From NCBI RefSeq assembly GCF_003590095.1, contig NC_039493.1, positions 4,154,001-4,218,000 on the forward strand: DNA of 64,000 nt, written 5' to 3'. Origin of the DNA: Trichoplusia ni. Lineage: Eukaryota; Arthropoda; Insecta; Lepidoptera; Noctuidae. Both the position numbers and the translations under genes were made by a program. A model generated the notes under the pieces. That model was not told where the DNA came from. It was given only the letters and a program-made list of their open reading frames with translations, and ran no database searches. Positions 25,710 to 35,720 of the stretch are shown here, in pieces. The first letter of the stretch is position 1. Every line of letters begins with the position of its first letter.

Positions 25710-28700
25710 ATGAAGTACGCGACGTCGCCCACTCCAAGTCTGAGTAACTATCCAAGGAGTACTTCTCCATTGCCAGCGCCGGCTAACTACCAGCAGACGA
25801 CGGCCAGTGCGTCCGTCAAGCGGTATAAATACATCAAAAGACTCTTCCAGTTCAATCAGATGGACTTTGAGTTTGCTGCATGGCAAATGGTATACTTATT
25901 TGTGGCGCCACAGAAAGTCTTCAGAAATTTCAATTATAGGAAACGTAAGTAGCTAATTTAGGAGTTATTACCGAATTGTATGTGTTGCCAATATTGCTAT
26001 TTAATAACCAAGCATTTCTACAATGTTATCTTAAAATACAATTGTTGAAGTTTTGAATACTTACTACTGCTACTGTTTTACGTTGTGCACGATGTACTCC
26101 AATCTATAAATTCAATCTTTTATTTGAAATCAATATTAATAAGTATTTATTCATATCTGTATCTGATCTAATAGTAGTATGGATACAATTTTTGATAACT
26201 TATATCTTAAACATTATCATGATAAAGAATGACCTCTTAAACTGGAGATAATATTTAAGAAAAGTTAAGCTTAGTATTTTATACCTTTGTCATGACAAAA
26301 CAATGAACTGATGCAACAATAGCAAACAAATGTGTAACTGATGTGTGTGTGACATTGTTGAACTATTGAATATATATTACAAAAAATGCAACTGACTCCT
26401 TTTTAATTTTGAGTCTTCATTTACCTGAGATTTCTCAATAATTGAATCATCATCATTCCGTTTACACTTTTTAACCGACTTCAAAAAAAGGAGGAGGTTC
26501 TCAATTCGACTGTATTTTTTTTTTTTTTGGATCAGCACTTCATATCTTCTTCCATACCTTTCTGAAGTCACCAGTAACACTCTTTGTAGTTAATTCATAT
26601 ATATCTATTATCTTTATTCAGATATAATGTTGAAAAACAGGCGAACTACTGAGAGAAATAGGTAAATTGCTGACTCTTAAACAAAAGCTTTGTGGAAAAC
26701 AAACTTCTGGTTATAAATGAAAAAAATGTTTATCATAGAAGTTTTCACAACCAACGTCAACTAGAACTAGTCATTTTAATTAAGCTAAAATGTTAAATTG
26801 GTATGCTCAAGAAAACCTTTTTATCTTTTTAAATTAAATAGTGTTTTGTTTTAATTAATAAAAAGATATCATTATGGTATTACAGATACAAAATCACAGT
26901 TTGCCAGAGATGACCCGGCTTTCCTAGTTCTACTCACAATATGGTTATTCTGTAAGTATGAATTTAATACTTATTATAAAACAAAGCATATGAACATATT
27001 ATGGTTACCATAACTCTGACACTCACTTGATGGTCCAGGAGGTGGAATAAGAGGCTGTAGTCCTTGGAAAAATAATTCAAAAAATCTACAAACAAATGTT
27101 ACAGCACCTCCTCTCTGCATAGTTATTCAAGCTTTAACTACAAAACTCTAGATAAAGTGCTAGCTTAAATGTCGAGAATCTCGATTGATTGAACAATTAA
27201 AAGGGCGTCAAAGATGCGCAATTCAGTCCTCTGTACCATCCATATTAAATAAATATATTTAACATGTATGTATGACCCTTGGCCATAGCTGTCTGAACCT
27301 CAGATGAACGGTCAGTTCTTATATCATTCTGTAATACTAGCTGTTGCCCGCAACCCCATGGGTAGAAAATATAAGCTATGATTTATAACTGCCCTGTTTT
27401 TTTTCACATTTTCCATTGTATCTTCTCTCCTATTAGTTGCAGCGTGATGGTTTATAGCCTAAAGCCTTCCTCAATGAATGGTCTATTCAACACAAAAATA
27501 ATTTTTCAATTTGGACCAGTAGTTCCTGACATTAGCGCGTTCCAACAAACAAACTCTTCAGGTTTATATATTAGTATAGATTAATTGATATTGTAATATT
27601 ATTTAATATGCATGTTCCAGTATCATCAATATGCTTCGGGCTGGCGATGGACATGGACTCCTACGACATAGTGAAGTTCGTGCTGTACGTCATATTTGTA
27701 GATTTCATCGGCATCGGCCTTCTAGTTTCTACTATATTCTGGTAAGCATAACATTATGTACCTATAGTTTTCAAACTGCAATTTAATTTTTATGCTAAAA
27801 GTTAATAAACTTCAATGAAAATTTGTTGAATGACTATATAAGCAACATTATTTGCGTAAGGGTTTAGTGGTGTTTGTTTCTTTGGACTAATTATTAGGAT
27901 ATTTTTTAAGAAATTCGGCGGAGTGTTGGCAGCTAAAGGTTGAATAAAAAGCAAAGTATTTTTTTATAATAACTATCGTGAGACTGATTCATTATTAAAT
28001 GATGTAACGGTTTACTCACGCGTATTTATCGGGGTAGCCCGACTAGTTTCGGACCCAACCGGAGTCCTTAATCATGAGCAGACGCGGCGGAACTCGACTC
28101 GCGATCCCGCCGCGTCTGCTCATGATTAAGGACTCCGGTTGGGTCCGAAACTAGTCGGGCTACCCCGATAAATACGCGTGAGTAAACCGTTACATCATTT
28201 AATAAGCAAAGTATTGGTAATATTTAACATTCAAAGTATCCAACACTCCCTACATCATCCTTCATCTCCATCACTGGCATGTTGCAGTAGACACCCTAAA
28301 CGGAGTTACAATATTCAAAACAAATACGATGTGTCCATATTGACTATCTATGTCCTTTACCAGGTACGCGAGCAACAAGTACTTGCGGCGCGACCCGAGC
28401 GGCCCAGACGTGGAGTGGGGCTACGCCTTCGACATCCACATCAACGCCTTCTTCCCCCCACTCTCGCTGCTGCACTGTATACTCATGCTGTTCTTTAGCG
28501 GTAAGTTCTATGGAAATACTTTTGCAGTATTTCCAATAATAGAAAAAAGTAACAGAGGAATGCCGCTACTGGACACAGGCCTCTTCAAGCAAAAGTGTTC
28601 ATGTGTTTTGTATCTGAGTCTGTCTTGGTTAGTTTAAAAGTTTATAGCGTACGCCTATACGTAATTTGGTTTGGTCCTTAAAAAGGTAATCAGTCATGAT

Positions 28701-31700
28701 GTGACTAAATAAAGGACCAATATATTTAAGTGAAAAAACTTGTTTAACGTTGATTCTTATTCGCATTTTGCTTTTAGACTGAGTTTTTAAACAAAGAGAC
28801 ACACTAAGATTGTTCATCTTCATTCTTATAGTTTTCCCTTTTTAGGTTAGGTACTGGTACCTAACTAATTGGAATATGTTAGTACTGGTATGTAGTTAGG
28901 TTCTGGTTTGGTACCTACCTCATTGGAATATGCCTCTTAATTTCAAATTTCAGTAACAATTTCTCATTTTTTACTTCCAGACTATTACTTCCTGCGCGGC
29001 TTCGTGTCGTGTCTGGTCTCCAACACGTTCTGGTTGGCGGCTGTCTTCTACTACCTGTACATCACATTCCTGGGCTACAGCAGTAAGTGTACTCCCTAAC
29101 ACTACGTCATCACACAGCTCCACAACTAACATTCATGTTGACTTTCAGATTATGGCAAATGTCTTGACTCCGGTAAGTGTTGATTTTCTATGTTCAGTGG
29201 TAGAAGCGCTCTTTTAGCGCTTAACACACTGATTCTCAAAGTTATATAAAGCGCTTTTATAGGGTTGAGCGTTATTTAATTTAATTTATTTATTAAGATA
29301 ACATAATCCACTTGTTAGTAATACATGAATAATATGGTTAGTAAGTCACAATCACAATATAAACATATAAAAATACAGCAACATACAGAATAGATTAGAC
29401 ATGAAGTCTTATAACATTATTCATGTACGGGGAATCTACCCTATAAGCTATCATGTTCAGGATGCTGTTGGTGCTGGCGCGTACTCTGCTGACCATTGAA
29501 GCGATGCGTTTTCGCATTATCGCGCTAAAACCGTCAACATGCGCGTCCGCGAACATGCCGGAGGCACTACAATAACGCGGCAACCCCAACAGCATCCTGA
29601 ACGCATTATTATACTGGATCCGAAGGGATTCGTACGATCTTCGAGTATATGTAATCCATAGGCTGCACGTGTAGAATGTTGTGCAATACGCTCTAAACAA
29701 GGTTGTTTTAGCACCAGTGGAGCAACGTACAAACCTACGAGATACCATATTAGCTCTTACCGATAAAGCCCTTCGTTCCCGTTCCATGTCCATGTCGTCA
29801 CGTAAATCTGAGGCAACCACATGACCTAGGTATTTAAAACTATCTACTCTTTCTAAGGAGGTTCCATTTATTTTTAGCGGGGGAATATTGGTGGGATATT
29901 TAGTTCCGGATTTAAAGACCATAACCTGGCTCTTTTTTTCATTATATTTAAGTCCATGGGTTTGTGCATACCCCTCACATAAACAAAGCAGCCTCCTTAG
30001 ACCACAGACTGAGGCGCTCAACAGCACCATATCGTCAGCATAGCTGAGATTATTGACGCATACGTCATCAATATGGCATCCGACATGTTCGTTGCTGAGC
30101 GTGACAATCAGTGCATTAATATATAAATTAAAGAGTACAGGAGAGGTCAACCCTCCCTGCCTCACACCACACTCCATTTTATACGAATCAGACAGTTGCC
30201 CTGCCCACCTTACATTGTTGACCTGGTTTCCATACCAATACCTAAAGATATTTATGACTTCTGGAGGCGTATTCTCCTCTTTTAACTTTTTCCAGAGTAT
30301 GTCGTAGGAAACCAGGTCAAAAGCCTTAGAAAGGTCTAAAAAACACGCATATATTGGCGTTCCCCGATCTGTATAATATCTGACAGTTTGCTTGAGACAC
30401 ATAATTGCACATTCGGTTGAGAGTTTGGGCCTAAACCCAAACTGATTGTCATGTATTTGAAGATGTTTATTTAACTGTATCTCAAGCAATCTATCAAGTA
30501 CTTTAGCTATAATGGTGGCCAAGGATATCGGCCTATAGTTGCCCAGATCCGACATGTCCCCAGATTTATTTTTAACAACTGGTATCACTATGGTTTTTAT
30601 TAAATCGGGTGGTAAATAACTATGACTCATACATAGGTTACAGAATAGTGATAACACTCGCGAAATATGAGCACCACCGTACTGAAGGTGCTCAATGCTC
30701 AGACCATCATGGCCAGGGGACTTACCTCGCGACATGTGTCTGATCACGTTCTCCACGTCCTTGGCCCTAAAACGTAAGCCCACCTTTCCTTCAGGTTTCT
30801 CAGCATTGAGCATCTCCCCCGATGGTCCCAACTGTGAACGCACATAGAAGTGATCCTTGAATAAATTAGCAATATCTCTCGTATCACTGCAGCCATTGAC
30901 ACTCACAGGCAGACCAGGCCCACTATTCAATTTACTTGTGGATTTCCAGAAGCCACGAAAATCTTTCGATGCATGTTTATCGGCAATGATATCCATTTTT
31001 ATTTGGTGCTGATTATTTTGGCACCATTTTAAACGGGATTTGAATATCTTCCTACTAGCACACATTTTTTCATATTCACGACCACAATACGGTTTTCCAC
31101 TTAAGACCCAGCACTGAAAGTTTAACCTGGCCTCCCTGTGAGCATCTCTGACATGCCTATTCCACCCTATTAATACACATTTTTTTTTTTTGTTTCCTAC
31201 TTTGTTTACTTAATATTGCCGCATCTGTGAGGGCCGTTACAATATTACGATATAATCGGTCAATGACCGGTTTATGAGAAATATTGTTACAAAAAACTAT
31301 CACAACAATGTCTAAACTCCGATGGAAAATCAATTAAACGCAAGTTTTCATGACAGACACTGCGATAGGAATCAATCTGCTCCGGACTTCTCTCTCCCCA
31401 TACTGCATTATTTACTGTTACTGACTTATGACATACCTTTGGTGTTAAAAGGTTAAAATTACATTCTAGTATGAGGGGAAAGTGGTCAGACCATAGCACA
31501 TCATATTTCACGTATACATTATTAATAGTCGGCACAGTAGCCTGTGTAATCAAACAATGATCCAACCATCTCCTGGATCCATGCGCCTCACTCACAAATG
31601 TATAAGTATCACTATTTATACCCAACCTTTCAACATCAATACATAACAAATTTTGTTCACTAGTAAAAGCAGAGAGTTCTCTAAAAAACAATTCATTAGG

Positions 31701-34364
31701 GTGGGCATTAAAATCACCCATCACATATACAGATTCTATCATACAGTCATCCGTTAAAGCACTCACCGTACCCAGACAGTCCGTAAAGTCCGACAGGTTA
31801 TCCGGCGAGTCTGTGGGCATGTAGACACTAATTACCACAATAGGTCTGTCGTTTGTAACGATTTTAATGGCACACACGCGCGGATTATTACACTGTATAA
31901 CAGATACGTTTTGAAACACGTCACTGCGCCATAACAGCGCAACACCTCCGTACGGGCGGCCACGCAGCAAGCCAGCTGCTGTGTCAACGGCAGAAGTACC
32001 AGTTGAACTAAATTTTCTGTCAATAGTGCTCAGGTACTGGATCTCATCCGGTAACAGCCACGTCTCCTGAAGCGCAATGATATCAGAAAAACGGCACATT
32101 TCTCGTATGTTATCGACGGAACGTTTAACGTTTTTACAGTTAAAACTAGTTAACGTAAAGGTGCTATGCATTATATGTTTGATTTGTGGCCGTTTTTGTT
32201 GACATATCTCTTACATATTTGCTTTTAAAATGCACGAAACGCCTAAATATAATGCCTTCAGGCCATATATTTTCATCTAAGAATAAAGATAATTTACTTT
32301 CTGATACAAAGAACTTGTATGCGTTGTGTTCTTTTTGTTTCTTAGTGTTTATCTTTTCTAATGATACAACATCCTGTGTTTTACTTTGTATGTAAGACAC
32401 TATGTCCTTAGCCATCGTATCTTTATGGACATTAGAAATGAAAATAGGAACTTTCCTTTCAGCCGCCTTGAAACTTCCTTGAACGTCACGCGCAGTTCCC
32501 GCTTTGCCTGCATACCTATAATTCGATCTTTTCTTGTAAGATATAGTTCTCCACTCAGTATTATTTCGCGACTCGCATTCCGATTCCGCTGCATTAGGTG
32601 ATACGGGCGCACTCGTTATCAACACAGTCAGCTGATCGTCCTTTTGTTGTTTAGTTTTGTTCTCAGTTACCGGCGCGAGCGGCGGCGGCGTCCGAGGCGA
32701 TTTTTGCATATCACGATGAGTCACTACGACACTCGGCTCCTCGTTAACGCAGTTCACGATTTCTTTGTCGCTTATTTTCGGATACCTACAATTGGAATTA
32801 TTCTGCAACTTACTGTTTGCAACAAGTTCCTCTTTTTGTAATTTATCACACACACTATTTACTTCTATCGTTGAGTCATTAATAGCATTAGCTTCATTAT
32901 TATCAATCCATGCGCCACTTTTGTTATTAATGTATTGTGCTGGGGTATACATTATTCTGTCGTTTTTTAATCCGATAACTTCGTTTCTTAGGTCTTCAAG
33001 CTGCTTGACCGAAGCATATGTCGTCTTAACTTGCTCAATTTCCTCTTTTACGAGCAGCAAATCCTTGAGAAGTTTCGTACAATCAAGATGATCAAATGTA
33101 ATAGGCGGCAATTTTTCTAATTGCCTCGCCACAAATATTGGAATTGCATCAGGATCTGTTACTTTGAAAAGACTAATGATGTCTTCCAAATCTCTAACTT
33201 CCTTTCCTTTACGTTTTCTAGATATTTTACGTACATCCGTTGACAGAGAATCAAACAACAGCGATTTTGATTTCTGTATTTCTTCGCTTGAGAAAGACGT
33301 TGTACATATTCTCATTAATGTAATTTCGTCTATCACCGATATTTTATTTTGTATATACGAGAGCAACTCGTCTATCACAATGTTACAAACACTGCACTTT
33401 AACGTACTCGACATATTGACGGTACCGATCACACACCCGTCACAAAGCGATGCGTGCGCGCGACTCCTTGTTATATATGTTATGTGAGTGTGCTAACACT
33501 CTGAGTGACTGTGAAACAAATATTATCTTTGTCTCTTAGCTATAAAGATGTTTTTTTCAGTAACACTAATGAGGTCCTAAATGTTTTTTGTATGATTATT
33601 TTTATTCTTATTTACATGTTGTCACTAATCATTCAGATAATTGTGTTGGTTTTACAATTGGTTGTTTTTTTAATAATTTCATAATACACTTATTATTAAA
33701 CCTATAATGGCAGATCGCCTATGCGGAGCAGAGTGATTTCTATTGATAATAATGATAACAAATGAGATTGGCATTTCTTTACATAAGCCTGACAATCTGT
33801 GGAACTAGCCGACTTCATTAAATGGGGCTTTTACTAGCAAACTCGTTGTTTTGGGGTCTTATGTGGGCTATTTATAATAGGGATGAAGACTAGATATAAA
33901 AAGTAAAAATCTTTTTATCTGTCAGATGGATAATCACAAAAATATAATCCCCTATTTTTTATCTCAATAAAATTGACAAAAGATATATTTAGGGATTTGT
34001 GACGTAAAACCTTCCCAAAATTTATATACAGAAGTGACATCACGCGTAAGTTCCACTGACTGATATTTAATCATTAAACTGCCTGATGGGCATAGAAAAA
34101 ATAAATAGTCTTCATCCCTATTCAGAAACGATCCCTGTAAAATCTGAAAAGGTCAGGAAACTAAACAGAATAAGTTTCTTGGGATGGCTTATTTTCTACC
34201 TTTCTTTATATAATTTTCTTTCCTCCCCAGATATCCCGATGCTGCAGAACACTCGAGTGTTCCTGCTGCCGCTGCCGGTCCTGTTCCTGGTGTACCTCAT
34301 CACGCTACTCATGAGCTGGAACCTGGGCGCAGTGCTCGTGCACTTCTACTATAAGACTGTATGA
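25710..34364 (+). CDS. unc-50: UNC-50 homologue, Golgi/ER multi-pass membrane protein
   Basis: The exons are 25710-25944, 26886-26951, 27621-27741, 28364-28500, 28981-29082 and 34231-34364, with agreeing phases (1,1,2,1,1), giving 264 residues against about 259 in human UNC50. The first ATG is at 25710. The protein has the family hallmarks YKYIKRLFQFNQMDFEFAAW, FVAPQKV, QFARDDPAFLVLL, VEWGYAFDIHINAFFP and FLGYS, plus about five hydrophobic helices. UNC-50 proteins sit in the Golgi/ER and are needed for assembly or trafficking of some nicotinic acetylcholine receptors in worms. The last intron (5.1 kb) contains an antisense LINE, and intron 3 a palindromic element. A candidate 24-nt cassette exon at 29149-29172 would add eight residues just before the last membrane helix. 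Confidence 0.95.
27337..27586 (+). repeat. LINE 3'-end-like repeat, copy 3
   Basis: It begins CTAGCTGTTGCCCGCAACCC, contains TTAGTTGCAGCGTGATGG and GACCAGTAGTTCCTGA, and ends GGTTTATATATTAGTATAGAT. It aligns block by block with 22798-23031 and lies in UNC-50 intron 2, in the sense orientation. Confidence 0.7.
27992..28205. mobile_element. Perfect palindromic foldback (MITE-like), 99-bp arms and 16-bp loop
   Basis: Arm 27992-28090 is an exact reverse complement of 28107-28205 by direct reading, with a 16-nt loop (28091-28106). The outer ends read TTATTAAATGATGTAACGG and its complement. No coding capacity is present. A diverged single arm of the same sequence lies at 56005-56098. The perfect arms mean a very young element or arm homogenisation. 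It sits in UNC-50 intron 3. Confidence 0.9.
29149..29172 (+). other. Candidate 24-nt microexon of UNC-50
   Basis: A 24-nt segment lies between TGACTTTCAG and GTAAGTG, 66 bp after exon 5. It keeps phase 1 at both ends, so inclusion would insert eight residues (NYGKCLDS, changing the next residue from Asn to Asp) with no stop or frameshift, just before the last membrane helix. The canonical protein aligns without it, so it would be optional. Confidence 0.45.
29395..31065 (-). pseudogene. LINE ORF2, reverse transcriptase part (separated from the endonuclease by a frame break)
   Basis: The open frame has its first ATG at 31065, but the same frame is open further upstream to about 31190, so the true junction with the endonuclease is in the A-rich tract. 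Motifs in order: GKSPGHDGLSIEHL, NYRPISLATIIAKVLDR, FGFRPKLSTECAI, the ACFLDLSKAFD aspartate block, GVRQGGLTSPVLFNLYINAL and the catalytic YADD. The C-terminal thumb/connection is present. It is intact apart from the 5' frame break. Confidence 0.85.
31287..32171 (-). CDS. LINE ORF2, endonuclease part
   Basis: The ATG is at 32171, followed by 294 codons to the TAA at 31287-31289. Motifs of the apurinic/apyrimidinic-like endonuclease are in order: SFNCKN, ALQETW, GGVALLW, VISVYMP, the metal-binding VMGDFNAHP, RRWLDHCL and SDHFPL. The domain nicks target DNA for target-primed reverse transcription. The frame closes before the reverse transcriptase domain, which lies in another frame downstream, so ORF2 is interrupted here. 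Confidence 0.85.
   Translation of the reverse strand: MHSTFTLTSFNCKNVKRSVDNIREMCRFSDIIALQETWLLPDEIQYLSTIDRKFSSTGTSAVDTAAGLLRGRPYGGVALLWRSDVFQNVSVIQCNNPRVCAIKIVTNDRPIVVISVYMPTDSPDNLSDFTDCLGTVSALTDDCMIESVYVMGDFNAHPNELFFRELSAFTSEQNLLCIDVERLGINSDTYTFVSEAHGSRRWLDHCLITQATVPTINNVYVKYDVLWSDHFPLILECNFNLLTPKVCHKSVTVNNAVWGERSPEQIDSYRSVCHENLRLIDFPSEFRHCCDSFL
32164..33414 (-). CDS. LINE ORF1 protein
   Basis: The first in-frame ATG is at 33414, followed by about 416 codons to the TAG at 32164-32166. The N-terminus has a Cys pair (KCSVCNIVIDELL), then a helical, Lys/Glu-rich region with coiled-coil character (around DLLLVKEEIEQVK). The middle is disordered and Pro/Ser/Asn-rich. The C-terminus (VPIFISNVHKDTMAKDIVSY) has the look of an RRM-like or nucleic-acid-binding fold. 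ORF1 proteins of this class bind element RNA. The stop overlaps the ORF2 start in ATGCATAG, an arrangement compatible with termination-reinitiation. Confidence 0.75.
   Translation of the reverse strand: MSSTLKCSVCNIVIDELLSYIQNKISVIDEITLMRICTTSFSSEEIQKSKSLLFDSLSTDVRKISRKRKGKEVRDLEDIISLFKVTDPDAIPIFVARQLEKLPPITFDHLDCTKLLKDLLLVKEEIEQVKTTYASVKQLEDLRNEVIGLKNDRIMYTPAQYINNKSGAWIDNNEANAINDSTIEVNSVCDKLQKEELVANSKLQNNSNCRYPKISDKEIVNCVNEEPSVVVTHRDMQKSPRTPPPLAPVTENKTKQQKDDQLTVLITSAPVSPNAAESECESRNNTEWRTISYKKRSNYRYAGKAGTARDVQGSFKAAERKVPIFISNVHKDTMAKDIVSYIQSKTQDVVSLEKINTKKQKEHNAYKFFVSESKLSLFLDENIWPEGIIFRRFVHFKSKYVRDMSTKTATNQTYNA
33501..34230. other. Distal part of UNC-50 intron 5
   Basis: AT-rich intron between the LINE 5' side and the final exon acceptor (CCTCCCCAG at 34230). 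Nothing coding or clearly repetitive was seen. Confidence 0.5.
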
Positions 34365-35720
34365 AAGTACACCCCGCTAGGACTTAACCAGGTGGCACCA
34401 CTGTCGGCGTTGTCCAATCAGAACGTGTTTTGTGAAAACTGCACACTAGCGCCATTCATTTGCGACGGGAATATTTAGAAACACGCCATTGCTTGAGGTG
34501 CCTTATGTTTGAATTACACTACTTACCTCTATTATGATATAGACTGGCCTTTCCCTATATCCTTAATGATCTGTCTGATGTGAAATATAGTTTCAAGGCA
34601 CTGTCATTACGATAATTTGAAGATAGCATCAATAAATTGTACCTGTCCAGTGTATTATAATAGAGGTTAGTGACTTCATTCACCTTTATTATCTAATTTA
34701 TAGTGAAATTGTACAGTGCGTTATTTGTACTCTAAAAAGCTGAATGACTGATATTAACATTCTTTTAGATAAACATAGATCCACCTACCGGCAAATCCAT
34801 TTATCTACTATGCGGTATACTTAAAGTTAGCCAATAACTTTAAACTCGAGAAAAATCAGTACTGACCAAATAAAATAAATCTTCTCAATGATTTTGAGTT
34901 TGTGTGTCATTAACATTTAGTGCTCAAACCAGTCTATAAACAATTACACTAGCAAGGCATATAGGTATTCCACACATACGCCAATTATCGCAGAAACAAA
35001 TGTTTCTTGGAATTACAGCTAAGCCTTTGCCAAATTTTACCAAAATCGGTAAAAAGTAGTTTGCTGTGAATCCTTTACAGACAATAATTGCTGTAAAATT
35101 TATGAAATTAGTTATTATTTGTCTGGTAATTGATCAGTTAAATATTTATTACAATTCGTTTTTTATGATGTTCCTTATCTGTCTGAAAAGAGGCGTTTTT
35201 CCGGCTGTGGGGCACTTACCGGCCGATATTATTTTAATATGTAATTATGTATCACGTTCTTACACAACGTTCTTATTCAGTTATATATGCTATGTGCATA
35301 TATAACTGAATATAGCTCATATAGCTCAGCTTAAAGTTGGTCAAATATACGATAAGACATTTTGTGTAAGTAAATTAATTATGGGGAAACGATCGCAAGT
35401 ACTTGTATGAATGACAAGTGAATTAATTAAAATGTAAAGTAGCATTTATATTATCTTCTAAAGTAAACGCAATAAAATGTCTTCGATATATCTGCATTTG
35501 GTAATGCATGTGAGCAATGTATAATAATGTAACATTTGTTAGAATTATGTTCGGTATAAAATTTGTAAATATTAAATTAAAATAAAATATTTTATAAGAA
35601 ATAAATGAAAATAAACGAATCCGATTGAATTTCATTTATTGAATCAAAAATTACGATTATATAGTCATGATATATGGAAAATTTCCTACATTAATATTGA
35701 TAAGGTAATCATAATACATT
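34365..35720. other. Convergent intergenic spacer, UNC-50 to Cabin1
   Basis: A 1.36-kb AT-rich spacer between two 3' ends. It should contain both 3' UTRs: plus-strand AATAAA signals (34630 and 34868 regions) suit UNC-50, and a TTTATT near 35634 suits Cabin1 on the minus strand. A perfect hairpin is listed separately. No coding exon. Confidence 0.5.
35275..35311. repeat. Perfect 16-bp-arm hairpin between convergent genes
   Basis: ATTCAGTTATATATGC (35275-35290) pairs exactly with GCATATATAACTGAAT (35296-35311) around a 5-nt loop TATGT. It lies between the 3' ends of UNC-50 and Cabin1. No poly-T run follows, so nothing supports a terminator role. Confidence 0.75.

Larger units (their letters stand above)
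29282..33500 (-). mobile_element. Near full-length non-LTR retrotransposon, antisense in the last UNC-50 intron
   Basis: A two-ORF LINE on the minus strand: ORF1 (32164-33414), then an apurinic-type endonuclease (31287-32171) and a reverse transcriptase (29395 to about 31190). ORF1 and ORF2 overlap by 8 nt. ORF2 is split between endonuclease and reverse transcriptase near an A-homopolymer (about 31178-31190 on the minus strand) and a stop at 31287-31289, so this copy is probably inactive. The 3' end (left side) is AT-rich with an AAATT-like tail near 29282. Both ends are approximate. The RT resembles CR1-superfamily elements, possibly the Rex/Babar branch. Confidence 0.85.
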
